Of a stretch of DNA of 64,000 bases, positions 1 to 8,790 are shown piece by piece. The notes under the pieces are model-generated. The model had not been told where the DNA came from and ran no database searches. It worked only from the letters and a program-made list of their open reading frames with translations. Position 1 is the stretch's first letter, and every line of letters begins with the position of its first letter. The translations under genes and the position numbers were made by a program. This DNA is from Hyphomicrobiales bacterium (lineage in GTDB: Bacteria > Pseudomonadota > Alphaproteobacteria > Rhizobiales > Beijerinckiaceae): contig JAFBAS010000006.1 in the NCBI GenBank assembly GCA_019247605.1, positions 1-64,000 on the forward strand. Reading direction: 5' to 3'.

Positions 1-528
1 ATGATCGAGGATGGCGGCGATCAGGAATGGTATGTGTGCTTCATGGGCACGCGCGCCTTCCGCGACCTCTCGGCCGATCCGGAGATGGCGAGCGCCAATC
101 TCGATGCGCGTCCGCGCGAGAACGATCCGTTGAAGACGAACCCGATCTTCACCGGTTCGCATCTGCAGAAGGACGGCATCATCTACCGCGAGATCCCGGA
201 GATCGACACGCGCTACATCGTCGGCACCTCGACGGCGAGCTCGATCACCTCGCCCACGGGACCGCTCGCCGCCACCGGCACCGGCGCGGTCGACGTCTCG
301 CCGGTGTTCCTCTGCGGACAATCGGCGCTCGCCTATGTGGTCGGCCAGCTCCCGCAAGCCAAACGCCGCGACGAGACCGACTACCAGTTCCTCGACGGCA
401 TCGGCATCGAGATGCAGTACGGGGTCGGCAAGGTCGCCAAGGACAAGACGGGCAATGCCGGCGCGATCGGCACGCTCAAGGATTGGGGCATGGTGACGGG
501 CTTCGTCGCCTCGGTGCCCGACGCGTGA
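1..528 (+). CDS. Major capsid protein, N4-gp56/DUF4043-like, C-terminal part (5' end cut by the window)
   Basis: The first in-frame ATG is at base 1, but the text reads as the middle of a protein: an EWYVCFMG stretch followed by an RDL motif is typical of the central part of N4-gp56-type capsid proteins, and 175 residues is about half the usual length. Capsid proteins of this family assemble the icosahedral head. The 3' end is intact (TGA at 526-528). Its place just before connector and stabilisation genes fits head-gene order in short-tailed phages. The family assignment rests on remembered motifs and context and has not been confirmed by a search. Confidence 0.7.
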   Translation: MIEDGGDQEWYVCFMGTRAFRDLSADPEMASANLDARPRENDPLKTNPIFTGSHLQKDGIIYREIPEIDTRYIVGTSTASSITSPTGPLAATGTGAVDVSPVFLCGQSALAYVVGQLPQAKRRDETDYQFLDGIGIEMQYGVGKVAKDKTGNAGAIGTLKDWGMVTGFVASVPDA

Positions 529-868
529 ACAATCAGCGTCACGCGCTAAGCGGGATCGAGCCGGGATTTGCGAACAGGGAATAGTGAGTAGTCCCACTGT
601 GTCATTCCCGGCCTCGCGCCCTGCAAGGGCGCGAGGGGAAGGGAAACCATTTTCACTACCGTTTCTAGACCCCCTTCCCTCGGCTCGCTTCGCTCACCTC
701 GCCGGGGGTGACACAGTCGTTAATCGCGAATAGCGAGACGTATTCGCGGCCTCGCGACTATTCCCATTCTTCCGGCTCGAGCTCCCGCGCGTGATCGCGC
801 ACCCCTACTCGTTACTCACTACTCGCTACTCACCCTTCCCAACCTCCATCTCACCAAGGACCGATCTC
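529..868. other. Intergenic stretch with nested repeats
   Basis: There is no gene here. The stretch holds the inverted-repeat element at 598-715. It is flanked by TACTC/TATTC-rich degenerate short repeats: near 580-593, and again around 726-766 and 806-835 where related units recur in the opposite sense. A plain Shine-Dalgarno (AAGGA, about 855-859) precedes the next gene. Confidence 0.6.
598..715. repeat. MITE/REP-like element with 15-bp imperfect terminal inverted repeats
   Basis: The left end TGTGTCATTCCCGGC (598-612) and the right end GCCGGGGGTGACACA (701-715) are reverse complements with two mismatches, both of which would be G-U pairs in RNA. Inside is a perfect 9-bp hairpin (612-620 with 628-636). 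No open reading frame is present. It resembles the short palindromic intergenic repeats found in many copies in alphaproteobacterial chromosomes; copy number cannot be seen from one window. Confidence 0.55.
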
Positions 869-1297
869 ATGTCCACACGCATCGCCTATTCCCAGACCAC
901 GCCTGTGGCGTGGCATGGGGCTTACCGAAACCTCAAGGCCTATGGGGGCGCGATCTCGCTCCTTCCGGCCGATCTCGCCGCCGGCCAGGTGGTGGCGCTC
1001 TTCACCGTGCCGAAAGGCTTCACCGTCACCGACCTCAATTTCGACGTGACGAAGCTCGACGCCGGTGCGACGCCGGCGATCACCTTCTCGATCGGCGACG
1101 CCGCGAACCCCGCGCGTTTCCTCGCGGGATCGACGAATGCCCAAAGCGCGGAGGCGGAGGCCGACACCATGGTGCCGGGTTGCCTCGGCTTCAAGTTCCC
1201 AAGCGACACCGACATCCTGTTCACGGTCGGCACCGGCGCGGCCACGCCCGCTTCCGGAACGCTGACGCTCTTTTTCAAGGGCTTCATCGACGCGTAA
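869..1297 (+). CDS. Phage head decoration / structural protein (hypothetical)
   Basis: The product is 142 residues with no signal peptide, rich in beta-forming and small residues, and with a hydrophobic ending (LTLFFKGFIDA). Position directly after the capsid gene suggests a capsid decoration or head-completion protein, but no named family was recognised. The ATG at 869 is chosen over the upstream in-frame ATG at 791 because AAGGA lies about 9 bases before it and the upstream codons fall in repeat-rich sequence. Role is inferred from gene order only. Confidence 0.65.
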   Translation: MSTRIAYSQTTPVAWHGAYRNLKAYGGAISLLPADLAAGQVVALFTVPKGFTVTDLNFDVTKLDAGATPAITFSIGDAANPARFLAGSTNAQSAEAEADTMVPGCLGFKFPSDTDILFTVGTGAATPASGTLTLFFKGFIDA

Positions 1298-1356
1298 GCG
1301 CGTCTTGAAGGCGGCGCTCGCGTCGCCCTTCATCGAAACGCGAACACCTTGCCGTC

Positions 1357-1384
1357 GCGAGCCGGGTTTCACAGCCCGGCTCGC
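1357..1384. other. 10-bp perfect hairpin between structural genes
   Basis: GCGAGCCGGG (1357-1366) and CCCGGCTCGC (1375-1384) form a perfect stem with an 8-base loop. No T-run follows, so it is not an obvious intrinsic terminator; it may be a processing or attenuation hairpin. Confidence 0.4.
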
Positions 1385-1416
1385 GCACGTCCGGCTGCGA
1401 CACATACGAGGTCATC

Positions 1417-1689
1417 ATGGCGAAGATCGTCTACACGGATCACGACAAGGCAGCGCCCTATGTGAGCTTTCACGGCGTTTCCTTCACGCATGGACAGGAA
1501 GTCGAGGTCGACGACGAGAATGTCGAGCTTCTGCAGAAGGCGCGCGAGAATCCGTTCTTCGAGGTGACCGAGTTTGCGCCGATCGCGCATTGGGACGACG
1601 AAGAGGAGCCCTCGTCACCGCCTGCTCAACGCGGCGCGAAGGCCCGCAAACCCGTCCGGCCCGCAAGTGACGAAGAGCCGGCCGAATGA
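1417..1689 (+). CDS. Small phage protein of unknown function
   Basis: The product has 90 residues. An N-terminal globular part (about 1-60) begins MAKIVYTDHDKA and has an acidic segment (VEVDDENVELL). The C-terminal 30 residues are Pro/Lys/Glu-rich and probably disordered. Its stop overlaps the next start (ATGA at 1686-1689), so it is translationally coupled to the connector candidate. Likely a minor head protein by position; no family recognised. Confidence 0.6.
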   Translation: MAKIVYTDHDKAAPYVSFHGVSFTHGQEVEVDDENVELLQKARENPFFEVTEFAPIAHWDDEEEPSSPPAQRGAKARKPVRPASDEEPAE

Positions 1690-2057
1690 CGTTCCCGACC
1701 TCCGCTTCACGCGGCTCGATCTGGATCGCGACGAGCGCGCTCTCGCGCATCGGCGCGGCGAGCGTCGACAATCCCGTGTCGCCCGAGGATCTCGCGCTCG
1801 CGCTCGACCGGCTCGACGTCGTCGTGCAGAACCTGCAAGGGCGCGGCGTTCTCTATCTCGCCGACGTGGACACCACGCCGTCCGCCCTCGCGCATGAGAT
1901 CGCGAACGCACTCGCGCTCTCGCTGCAACCCGATTTCGGCGACAACGCGCCGCCCGGTACCGGCGCCTTGCCGCCGCAAGACGCGATCGACGCCAACATC
2001 CGTCGCATCACGGCCGATCTCGTCTCCTACGGCCCGCAGCAAGCGACCTATTTCTGA
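1686..2057 (+). CDS. Head-tail connector / P22 gp4-like accessory factor (candidate)
   Basis: The product has 123 residues. After a short leader it reads ALSRIGA, then an Asp/Leu-rich helix (SPEDLALALDRLD) and the motif ALAHEIANALAL. This helical layout and size match small connector proteins of the P22 gp4 type (P22 gp4 is somewhat longer), and the gene sits directly before a gp10-like gene, as gp4 does in P22. It starts inside the previous gene's stop (ATGA) and stops at the base before the next start. Family assignment is tentative. Confidence 0.55.
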   Translation: MTFPTSASRGSIWIATSALSRIGAASVDNPVSPEDLALALDRLDVVVQNLQGRGVLYLADVDTTPSALAHEIANALALSLQPDFGDNAPPGTGALPPQDAIDANIRRITADLVSYGPQQATYF

Positions 2058-3481
2058 TGGTCGACATTCCCTTTCCGCGCTCCTCGCAGCCGGGCTCGCA
2101 ACCCGGAGAAGGCCTCGGCCGCCTCCTCAACCGCTATTGCGAGGTCGATGGCGAGGCCGTGCAATGGAAGCTCGTGCCCGGCCTCGTCGCCTTCGCCGAC
2201 ACCTCGCTGCAAGGCCCGCGCGGCATGATCGACGTGAACGGCACGCTCTACGAGGCGAGAGCCGCGACCGCGCTCACCGTGACGGCGGGCGGCATCGCCA
2301 CCCAACTCGCGGGCGCGCTTCCGGGCACGCTTCCCGTCACCTGGGCGAAGAACAACAAGGCGCCGACGCCCGATGTGGTGTGCGTCACCGAGATCGGCGC
2401 CTTCTCGGTGTCGTCGAGCCAGGTGAAAGCCTATCCCGACACCACGCTGCCGCAACCCAACAGCGTCGCGATGCTCGACGGCTTCTTTCTCTTCACCACG
2501 GGCGATGGGCGCATCTTCGCGTCGGGCGTGAACGACATCTTCGTGAACGACGCGGACCCGACGCAAAACGCGCTCTCCTTCACCACGGCCGATCAATCGG
2601 GCGGGCTCGTGCGCGGCACCGTGTGGGCCGAGCAATTCTTCGCCTGGGGCCAAAAGGCGTGCACGGTCTACACGAATGCCGGCACTTCGCCCTTTCCCTT
2701 GTCACGCACGACCATCATTCCGGTCGGCCTTGCCTCGCAAAGCGCGATCACCGGATTCGAGCCGGGATGGGGCCTGCAGCAATTCTTCGTCGCGACCGAC
2801 AACACGGTGCGAAGGCTCGACGGCTACACGGCGACCGCGATCTCGACCAAGGATGTCGAGCGCGCCATCGCGAGCGAGATCGACAAGACAAAGATCGAGA
2901 CGAGCTGCTATGTCGAAGGCGGCAGGCCGACGATCGTGGTGCAAGGCTCGAGCTTCTCTTGGGAGTTCAACGCGGCGAGCGGGCTCTGGAACGAGCGGCA
3001 AAGCCCCAATCTTTCGCGCTGGCGCTGCTCGCGCTCGGTGTTCTTCGAGAACAAATGGCTCTTCGGCGATACGCAGACGAGCCGGATCGTGCAAGTCTCG
3101 GCCGCCGCCTTCGACGAGCTCGGCACGTCGTTCACGGCAAGGCTCGAGAGCGGGCCGGTGAAGCAATATCCGAACCGGCTTCGCTGCATGGCCGCGTATT
3201 TCGACTTCACCTCGGGCCAAGGCACGATCGGCGGCACGGCCGACAGCATGAACCCTTCCGTCTCGATCTCGTCCTCGCTCGACGGCGGGGGCACCTGGTC
3301 GACGCCGGTCGTGCGCCGCGACCTCGGCGCGCAAGGCGAGTTCAACATGATGATCCGCGTGAACCGGATGGGCGGCATCGCCTCGCAGCACGGCATCCGC
3401 TTTCGCGTCGATTCCTCATCGCCCGTCTACTCGACCTTTCGCGGCGGGCGCGCCGATGTGCAACTCCTGGGAGCACCCTGA
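2057..3481 (+). CDS. Packaged-DNA stabilisation protein, P22 gp10-like
   Basis: The product has 474 residues, essentially the length of P22 gp10 (472). The order of features also matches: an N-terminal CEVDGEAVQWKLVPGL-type opening, a beta-propeller-like middle with a GVNDIFVND turn, a VRRLDGYT strand followed by STKDVERAI (gp10 has a similar Ser-x-x-Ile-Glu-Lys-Ile stretch), and a C-terminal VSISSSLDGGGTW/GIRFRVDSSSP segment typical of the family. In P22-type phages this protein plugs the portal and binds the tail needle so that packaged DNA is retained. ATG at 2057 touches the previous stop. It ends at 3481, whose A begins the next ATG. Confidence 0.8.
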   Translation: MVDIPFPRSSQPGSQPGEGLGRLLNRYCEVDGEAVQWKLVPGLVAFADTSLQGPRGMIDVNGTLYEARAATALTVTAGGIATQLAGALPGTLPVTWAKNNKAPTPDVVCVTEIGAFSVSSSQVKAYPDTTLPQPNSVAMLDGFFLFTTGDGRIFASGVNDIFVNDADPTQNALSFTTADQSGGLVRGTVWAEQFFAWGQKACTVYTNAGTSPFPLSRTTIIPVGLASQSAITGFEPGWGLQQFFVATDNTVRRLDGYTATAISTKDVERAIASEIDKTKIETSCYVEGGRPTIVVQGSSFSWEFNAASGLWNERQSPNLSRWRCSRSVFFENKWLFGDTQTSRIVQVSAAAFDELGTSFTARLESGPVKQYPNRLRCMAAYFDFTSGQGTIGGTADSMNPSVSISSSLDGGGTWSTPVVRRDLGAQGEFNMMIRVNRMGGIASQHGIRFRVDSSSPVYSTFRGGRADVQLLGAP

Positions 3482-3624
3482 TGCCTTTCACCGCGAAACC
3501 GCCGAACCCGCTGCCGCCGAGCGTGCGCCGTTACGACGAGAAGGGCAGGCCGCTCCCCGTCCTCGTCGCGTATGAGAAGGCGCTCACCGAATTCCTGATC
3601 CGCTTGGCCGCTTCTATCGCCTGA
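3481..3624 (+). CDS. Small phage protein, 47 residues
   Basis: The ATG at 3481 shares its A with the upstream TGA (TGATG), so it is translationally coupled to the gp10-like gene. The product is Pro-rich at the start (PPNPLPPSVRRYDEKGRPLP) and helical at the end. No family recognised. The overlap with a confident structural gene and the normal codon pattern are the reasons to accept it. Confidence 0.5.
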   Translation: MPFTAKPPNPLPPSVRRYDEKGRPLPVLVAYEKALTEFLIRLAASIA

Positions 3625-3628
3625 AGGT

Positions 3629-3761
3629 CCCTCATCCGCCGGTCGCTCACGCGACCGGCACCTTCTCCCGCCATGCGGGAGAAGGAAGAGGCGCCACCTT
3701 CTCCCGCGCTCTTCGCGCGGGAGAAGGTGCCCCTCGGCCTCGGCCGAGGGGCGGATGAGGG
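3629..3761. repeat. Palindromic dispersed-type repeat with three nested hairpins
   Basis: The outer ends are a perfect 12-bp inverted repeat (CCCTCATCCGCC at 3629-3640, GGCGGATGAGGG at 3750-3761). Inside are a perfect 9-bp hairpin (3638-3646 with 3651-3659) and two hairpins built on CCTTCTCCCG/CGGGAGAAGG. Elements of exactly this CACCTTCTCCCG type are widespread intergenic repeats in Rhizobiales and relatives. It separates the head genes from the ejection genes. Confidence 0.65.
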
Positions 3762-3861
3762 CGGGCCTCGTAGTACCCAATGAGATTAGCCAGCGTCCGC
3801 CTGTTTTCGACACCGTTACGTCGCGGCGAGCCCGTGCGGCCCGCCCGAAAAGGAGCAAGAT

Positions 3862-5274
3862 ATGTCCAGCATCTTTTCCGGCTCGGCGGGTCGCAATGCC
3901 GCGATCTTTCAGGCGCAACAGCTCGCCGCGAACCAGGCGAACAACAACAACCTGATCGCGGGCAACGAGACGAATGCGCTCAACTCGCTCTCGAACAGCG
4001 CCACCAATGCGCAAGGCGCCATCAATGCGGGCGCGCAAAACGGGCTCTCCGCGCTGCTCAACGGCTACAACACCGCGACGGGCGCGATAAACACGGGATT
4101 CGGCGGGGCGGAGAACGCCTCGCAGGCCGGCTTCGGCCAGGCCCGGAACGATATCTCCGGTGGTTTGCAATCGAGCCTCGCGAGCCTTTTCGGCGGGGCC
4201 GGTCGAGGCGCGGGCGATTTCGCGCGCGGCGGAGCGCAAGCCTCGGGCGACATTTCGGCCGCGCTCGGAGGTTCGCTCGCTTCGCTGAACGACGGCTTCG
4301 GCGCCGCGCAAGGCACGCTCGCGGGAAACAACGCGCTGTTCTCTCCTTATGTGAGCGCCGGGCAGAATGCGCAGGCGACGCTCGCCGATGCGCTCGGCGT
4401 CAACGGGGCGGTTGGCAACGCGGCGGCGACGGCGGCCTTCCAATCCGGACCGGGCTACCAATACCAGGTGCAGCAGGCGCTGAACGGCGTCTTGCGAAAC
4501 GCCTCGGCGACCGGCGCGCTCGGCTCCGGCAACACGCTCGCCGCCTTGCAGAACACCGGCAACAACCTCGCGAACCAGAATTGGCAGCAATGGCTGTCGA
4601 ACCTCTCGGGCGTCGGCGCGACTGGCCTCAACGCGGCGGGCCAGACGGCCGCGAACAACGCGAACCTCGCCTCGAGCCAGCAAGCGCAAGGCACGGCGAA
4701 CGCCAATGCGATCACGCAGGCGGGCACCAATCTCGGCAACATCGCGCAATCGACGGGCACGCAGCTCGGCAACCTCTCGGCCTCGACCGGGCAGGCGGCC
4801 GCCGGGCTCGACACGAATGCCGCGACCGCGCTCGCGAACAACGCGACCGCCGGCGGCAACACGCTCGCAAACGAGCTCATCGGCCAAGGCACGCAGCTCG
4901 GCAACCTCGCGACGAATCTCGGCACGGCTTCGGCCGGGATCGACACGAGCCAGGGCGCGCAACTCGCGAATGTGAGCCAGGGGCTCGGCCTCAACGAGGC
5001 GAATGTGTTCAACAACGCGACGGCCGCGAGGGTCGCGAACAACAACAACGCGACGCAAGGGATCGCCAATGCGGGAGCGGCCGGCCTCATGGCGGGCCAA
5101 CAGGCGGCGGCGACGGGCGACAACGCAATCCTCGGCGGGCTCGGAAGCCTGCTCAAGCTCGGCTCGCTTCCGACCGGCGGAGGCGGGACGCTCGCCGGCG
5201 CGGCGACGAGCGGGATCGGGAGCTTGCTCGGCTCGCTCGGAAGCGGGGCGGGGGCCCTGCTCGCGGCACTGTAG
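3862..5274 (+). CDS. DNA-ejection (internal virion) protein, p7-like
   Basis: The product has 470 residues, is dominated by Ala, Asn, Gln, Gly and Ser, and is almost entirely predicted helix. The diagnostic stretch is PGYQYQVQQALNGVLR, then ATGALGSGNTLAAL and a WQQWLSNLSGVG motif, the pattern seen in proteins annotated as phage DNA transfer protein p7. Such proteins are packaged in the head or tail and ejected into the host envelope with the DNA. The C-terminal end (about 420-470) is Gly/Leu-rich and could be membrane-active. A clear Shine-Dalgarno (AAGGAG, 9 bases upstream) supports ATG 3862. It forms a pair with the transglycosylase ejection gene 14 bases downstream. Confidence 0.7.
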   Translation: MSSIFSGSAGRNAAIFQAQQLAANQANNNNLIAGNETNALNSLSNSATNAQGAINAGAQNGLSALLNGYNTATGAINTGFGGAENASQAGFGQARNDISGGLQSSLASLFGGAGRGAGDFARGGAQASGDISAALGGSLASLNDGFGAAQGTLAGNNALFSPYVSAGQNAQATLADALGVNGAVGNAAATAAFQSGPGYQYQVQQALNGVLRNASATGALGSGNTLAALQNTGNNLANQNWQQWLSNLSGVGATGLNAAGQTAANNANLASSQQAQGTANANAITQAGTNLGNIAQSTGTQLGNLSASTGQAAAGLDTNAATALANNATAGGNTLANELIGQGTQLGNLATNLGTASAGIDTSQGAQLANVSQGLGLNEANVFNNATAARVANNNNATQGIANAGAAGLMAGQQAAATGDNAILGGLGSLLKLGSLPTGGGGTLAGAATSGIGSLLGSLGSGAGALLAAL

Positions 5275-5288
5275 TTCAGGAGAAAGCC

Positions 5289-6974
5289 ATGCCCGTCTAC
5301 GACATTTCCTCGGGGCTTCGCGGCCTCGACAGCGGCATCGATTCGCTCGGCGCGTCCTTGCAAGCGGCGAACAAGCAGCAGCTTCTACAGACGCTCGGCG
5401 CGCAGCTCCAAGGCGGAGATTACGACGGTGCCGCCGCGACCGCCTTCAAGACGGGTGACATCAACACCGGGCTCGCCATCCAGAAGATGAAGCAGCAGCA
5501 ACAGGCGAGCGCGCAACTCGCGAGCGGCCTCGGGGGAGGCGGAAGCGGCGGAGGCGGAAGCGGGGGAAGTGCGGCGGCGGCAGGCGGGGCGAACGCGCCG
5601 GAAGCCTCCGGACCGGCGCCTTCCTCGACGAGCGACGCTTCGCCTTCGGCGAACGCGCCCTCTCCCATCGGCGCCTATGCGCAAGCGATCTCCTCGATCG
5701 AGAGCGGCGGGCGTCACGGCGCGCTCGGCCCCGTGACCGGAAGCGGCGACCGCGCCTACGGCAAATATCAGGTGATGGGCCAGAACATCCCCGCCTGGAC
5801 GAAAGCGGCGCTCGGCCAGGAGATGTCGCCCGCGCAATTCCTCGCCGATCCCGCCGCGCAAGACGCCGTGTTCGCGCATCGCTTCGGCCAATATGTGCAG
5901 CGGACCGGAAACCCGCAGGACGCCGCCTCGATGTGGTTCACCGGGCGGCCGCTGGCGCAAGGCGCGAAGGCGAAGGACGGGCTCGGCACGAGCGGGCAAA
6001 CCTACGTCGACAAATTCAGCGCGGCGCTGGCGCGCACGCAAGCGCAAGGCGCGCCTGGCGTGCCTTCGTCACAGGCGCAAGGCCCGCAAGGCTCGTCGCC
6101 CTCCGATGACGCGAATGGCGGTCCGCAGGCCGGCGCTTCGGCGGCGGTGCCGCAAGACGTGATCGACCAGTTCCAGGGCGACAACCCGAGCGAGATCGGC
6201 GACGAAACCCGCCTTCCGGACGGAAGCTTCCGCATGGACGCGGACCCGAAGGGCCTCGCCTGGGCGGCGCAAAATGCCGGCCGCTACGGCCTCGCGGCCG
6301 ACCCGAACGATCCCTCGCGCTTCGTGCCGGCCGCCATTCCCGCTGGCGCGAGCGGGTCCGCCGGGAGCTCTTCTGCCGCAAGCCCGACCGGTGCGGGGGT
6401 GACGACGAGCCTCGCCGGCACGAGTGCGCCGGCAGCGAGGCAAGAAGCGCTCACGGCGCAACTGCCGCAAGGGGCGGCCGCTGCCTCGACCGCGAAGATC
6501 GACGCGCTCCCGCATGGCGACCCGACGAAGCTCGACTATTACCTGCGCATGCAGGCGCTCGCGACGCAAAGCGGGAACGAGGGCTACGCCGAGCTCTTCA
6601 AGCAGAAGGCCGCGATCGAGAAGGAGGCGCTCACGCCCACGACGGCGCAGAGGAATTACGAGTACTATGTGCGCCAGGAGCTCGGGGCGGGGCGAAGGCC
6701 GGCTTCGTTCAACGATTATAGCAGTGGGGTGGCTTCACCGGGGGCGGCGACATCGCCACAAGCGGGCGCGCCTGCCGCCACGCCGGCCCAGGCGACCTCG
6801 GGCCAGGCGCCAGGCGCCATCTCGCCTTCACAGGCGCAAGCCCCTTCGATTCCAGCCCAGGCCCCGGTGCCGCAAACGCAGGCCGTGCGGAGATTACCCC
6901 CGCAGATTGCCTTACGTTTGCCGCGCGGGACGCATTTCGTCGGAGTTGATGGCGTCACGAGAGTGGTGCGGTAG
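5289..6974 (+). CDS. Ejection protein with lytic transglycosylase domain
   Basis: The product has 561 residues. Residues 1-80 are helical, followed by a Gly/Ser linker (about 80-125). A lysozyme-like transglycosylase core spans about 128-240: SSIESGG with probable catalytic Glu138, YGKYQVMG at 158-164, and WFTGRP. The rest is Ala/Pro/Gln-rich linker with a helical block near 400-450. Such virion enzymes open peptidoglycan so the ejected DNA can cross the periplasm. AGGAG lies 6 bases before ATG 5289; an open frame runs upstream to 3780, but only as a shadow of the previous gene. A terminator follows at 7026-7055. Confidence 0.8.
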   Translation: MPVYDISSGLRGLDSGIDSLGASLQAANKQQLLQTLGAQLQGGDYDGAAATAFKTGDINTGLAIQKMKQQQQASAQLASGLGGGGSGGGGSGGSAAAAGGANAPEASGPAPSSTSDASPSANAPSPIGAYAQAISSIESGGRHGALGPVTGSGDRAYGKYQVMGQNIPAWTKAALGQEMSPAQFLADPAAQDAVFAHRFGQYVQRTGNPQDAASMWFTGRPLAQGAKAKDGLGTSGQTYVDKFSAALARTQAQGAPGVPSSQAQGPQGSSPSDDANGGPQAGASAAVPQDVIDQFQGDNPSEIGDETRLPDGSFRMDADPKGLAWAAQNAGRYGLAADPNDPSRFVPAAIPAGASGSAGSSSAASPTGAGVTTSLAGTSAPAARQEALTAQLPQGAAAASTAKIDALPHGDPTKLDYYLRMQALATQSGNEGYAELFKQKAAIEKEALTPTTAQRNYEYYVRQELGAGRRPASFNDYSSGVASPGAATSPQAGAPAATPAQATSGQAPGAISPSQAQAPSIPAQAPVPQTQAVRRLPPQIALRLPRGTHFVGVDGVTRVVR

Positions 6975-7025
6975 ACTATCTCTCGCTTCGCCTCGTCGCC
7001 CGAAGCTTATTTAGCGTTTTTCTTG

Positions 7026-7055
7026 AGCCCGCCTCCCTTGGGATGGCGGGCTTTT
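7026..7055 (+). terminator. Intrinsic terminator after the ejection genes
   Basis: AGCCCGCC (7026-7033) pairs with GGCGGGCT (7045-7052), with an 11-base loop and TTT following. It separates the ejection operon from the toxin gene, which therefore probably has its own promoter within 7056-7255; no convincing -35/-10 was recognised there. Confidence 0.6.
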
Positions 7056-7269
7056 CGCTGCCGCGCTCGGCGTCGGCGCCCGCGATCTTGTTCGTGCGCC
7101 TGACCGCTTAGCACCGACATGCGCGGTGCGCGCCCGCCCGAGTGTGGCGAGCGCAAAAAACTCCCGAGTACCGAACGACCGACCGCCCGCGCGAAAGCGC
7201 GCGGGCCAAAGCCTTTGAGCAGGCCACTGCTCGGACTTTCCGAAATCGTCGACATCGAGAGGTGATGCG

Positions 7270-8787
7270 GTGGGCCAAGCTGATCTCAGCCTGGGAGACG
7301 GCACGCTCGCGCCCAATCCAGGCCTCGCCGCGACACTCATGCATGGGATGGATTTCTTCGATCGCCCGTCCGGCGCCGTCATCCCGCAATTCGCCTCGTC
7401 CCTCTCCGCTTCGCTCGCCCCACAATCCAACGGCGACACTTCGCAAAGCTCGAGCACGGTTCAGAACGCTGCCGCACCGAGCACCACCACGAGCTCGCGC
7501 AATTATGATCATTTCTCCGATGTCGTGGCGAGCCCGGCACCGGCGCCGAGTGCCTATGACGAATTTTCCGATGCGGTCGCGAGCGCGCCCGCGGCGACTT
7601 CGATCTCCGATCAATCTTCCACCCTAACCCCAACTTTGCAGGGGGCGCCGTCGGGCGGCGGCGTGGCCGAAGTCGATGCTGCTCCGAAGTCTCAGGCCGT
7701 GCCGGGGACCCCGCTCCAAGGCTACTCGATCGAGGTCGATCCCAACGATCCAGATGCAGTTCAGCGGGCGGCTGACATCCTAAGGGGTAGGTACCATCCG
7801 ACAATCTCCGAGTCGGTTGTTAGAGGAGGCCTCCAGGGCGTCACCTTCGGCCAATTCGATCAAGGGCACGCTGCCTTAGCTGCCTCGGGCCTCCGGCCTG
7901 ACGATCTCATAGTAGACCCCATCGCTGGCTTACCGGCTGCAGCCGCAATAGGTGCCGCCCGTTTAGCAGCGGAAGCGATCAGCCCCTCGATCTTCGGCCA
8001 CTCGGCGACGGATCGCTACAACCAAACCCTTTCGTTCGACCGCGCCTCAAATGCACTCGCGGCGAGAGAGAACCCCAATAGTTACACGATTGCCAAACGA
8101 TCCGGCAGCACGGCCTCGACGATTGCGCTGGCTGAAACTGGTATACCTGAATTCGTCGCTGCCGCTCGGATTTTAGGGCCGCTTTCCAGAATTGCCGGCC
8201 CCGAAGAGGCCAGCTCCGAAATTGGCGAGGCTCCGTCAGTCATCCGCCAAGGGGGGGCCAGGGGTCAGCCGGGAGCGGGTGGGGTCTCCGTTTCTAATTC
8301 CAGCGCTTTGAGTGGCGACATTCCGCCTAATAGCAATGATGTGCTCGCTAGTGCCCTATATGCCTCCCAGTATAATTCTAGTCTCAATTCGGGAAATAAT
8401 ATCCAAGGCAACGTTAAGTCCGACGCTTCATCGTCGGATGATGAAGAGATTAATCTCTTACTCAAGTACAAGAAAGAGTGGACCGAGGAACAAAGGGCCG
8501 ATGCAGACCGAAAAGTACAATTCCTAACGAACTCGGAAACGATCGTGACGCGTGTGCCACGACGGATGGTCGCATCCTCTGTTCGATTCCGCGCTGCCGG
8601 AAACACCATCGAACCGGGAAACGACATCGATCATATGGTTGACCTCCAGCTCGGAGGAGGCGATACCCTCTCGAATATGTGGCCCCTCAACTCGAGCGTA
8701 AACAGAAGCCTGGGTAATCAGATTCGGCTACAGATAAGGCATTTTCCTACGGGAACTCGCATCAACCGGTTCACTATCACGGATTGA
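7270..8787 (+). CDS. Polymorphic toxin on a virion-protein-like trunk, C-terminal HNH-type nuclease
   Basis: The product has 505 residues. The N-terminal half is low-complexity and phage-like: two copies of a YDxFSD motif (79-84, 96-101), then an Asp-rich VDPNDPDAV block and a TLSFDRASNALAARENP block near 255-275, a pattern I associate with ejected virion proteins of alphaproteobacterial short-tailed phages. The last ~110 residues look like a ββα-metal nuclease: Asp454-His455 (DIDHMVDLQLGG), Asn469 (SNMWPLN) and Asn478/Gly482 (VNRSLG). No signal peptide is present. GTG 7270 is chosen because GAGAGGT lies about 6 bases upstream. An immunity gene follows after 3 bases. Codon use becomes less G+C-rich towards the C-terminus. 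Confidence 0.7.
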   Translation: MGQADLSLGDGTLAPNPGLAATLMHGMDFFDRPSGAVIPQFASSLSASLAPQSNGDTSQSSSTVQNAAAPSTTTSSRNYDHFSDVVASPAPAPSAYDEFSDAVASAPAATSISDQSSTLTPTLQGAPSGGGVAEVDAAPKSQAVPGTPLQGYSIEVDPNDPDAVQRAADILRGRYHPTISESVVRGGLQGVTFGQFDQGHAALAASGLRPDDLIVDPIAGLPAAAAIGAARLAAEAISPSIFGHSATDRYNQTLSFDRASNALAARENPNSYTIAKRSGSTASTIALAETGIPEFVAAARILGPLSRIAGPEEASSEIGEAPSVIRQGGARGQPGAGGVSVSNSSALSGDIPPNSNDVLASALYASQYNSSLNSGNNIQGNVKSDASSSDDEEINLLLKYKKEWTEEQRADADRKVQFLTNSETIVTRVPRRMVASSVRFRAAGNTIEPGNDIDHMVDLQLGGGDTLSNMWPLNSSVNRSLGNQIRLQIRHFPTGTRINRFTITD

Positions 8788-8790
8788 AGA

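Noticed and set aside
3427-5100. 557-residue minus-strand open frame opposite the ejection gene
   Set aside because: Arg/Glu/Val-rich with no domain features; it is the high-G+C mirror of a clear phage ejection gene on the plus strand.
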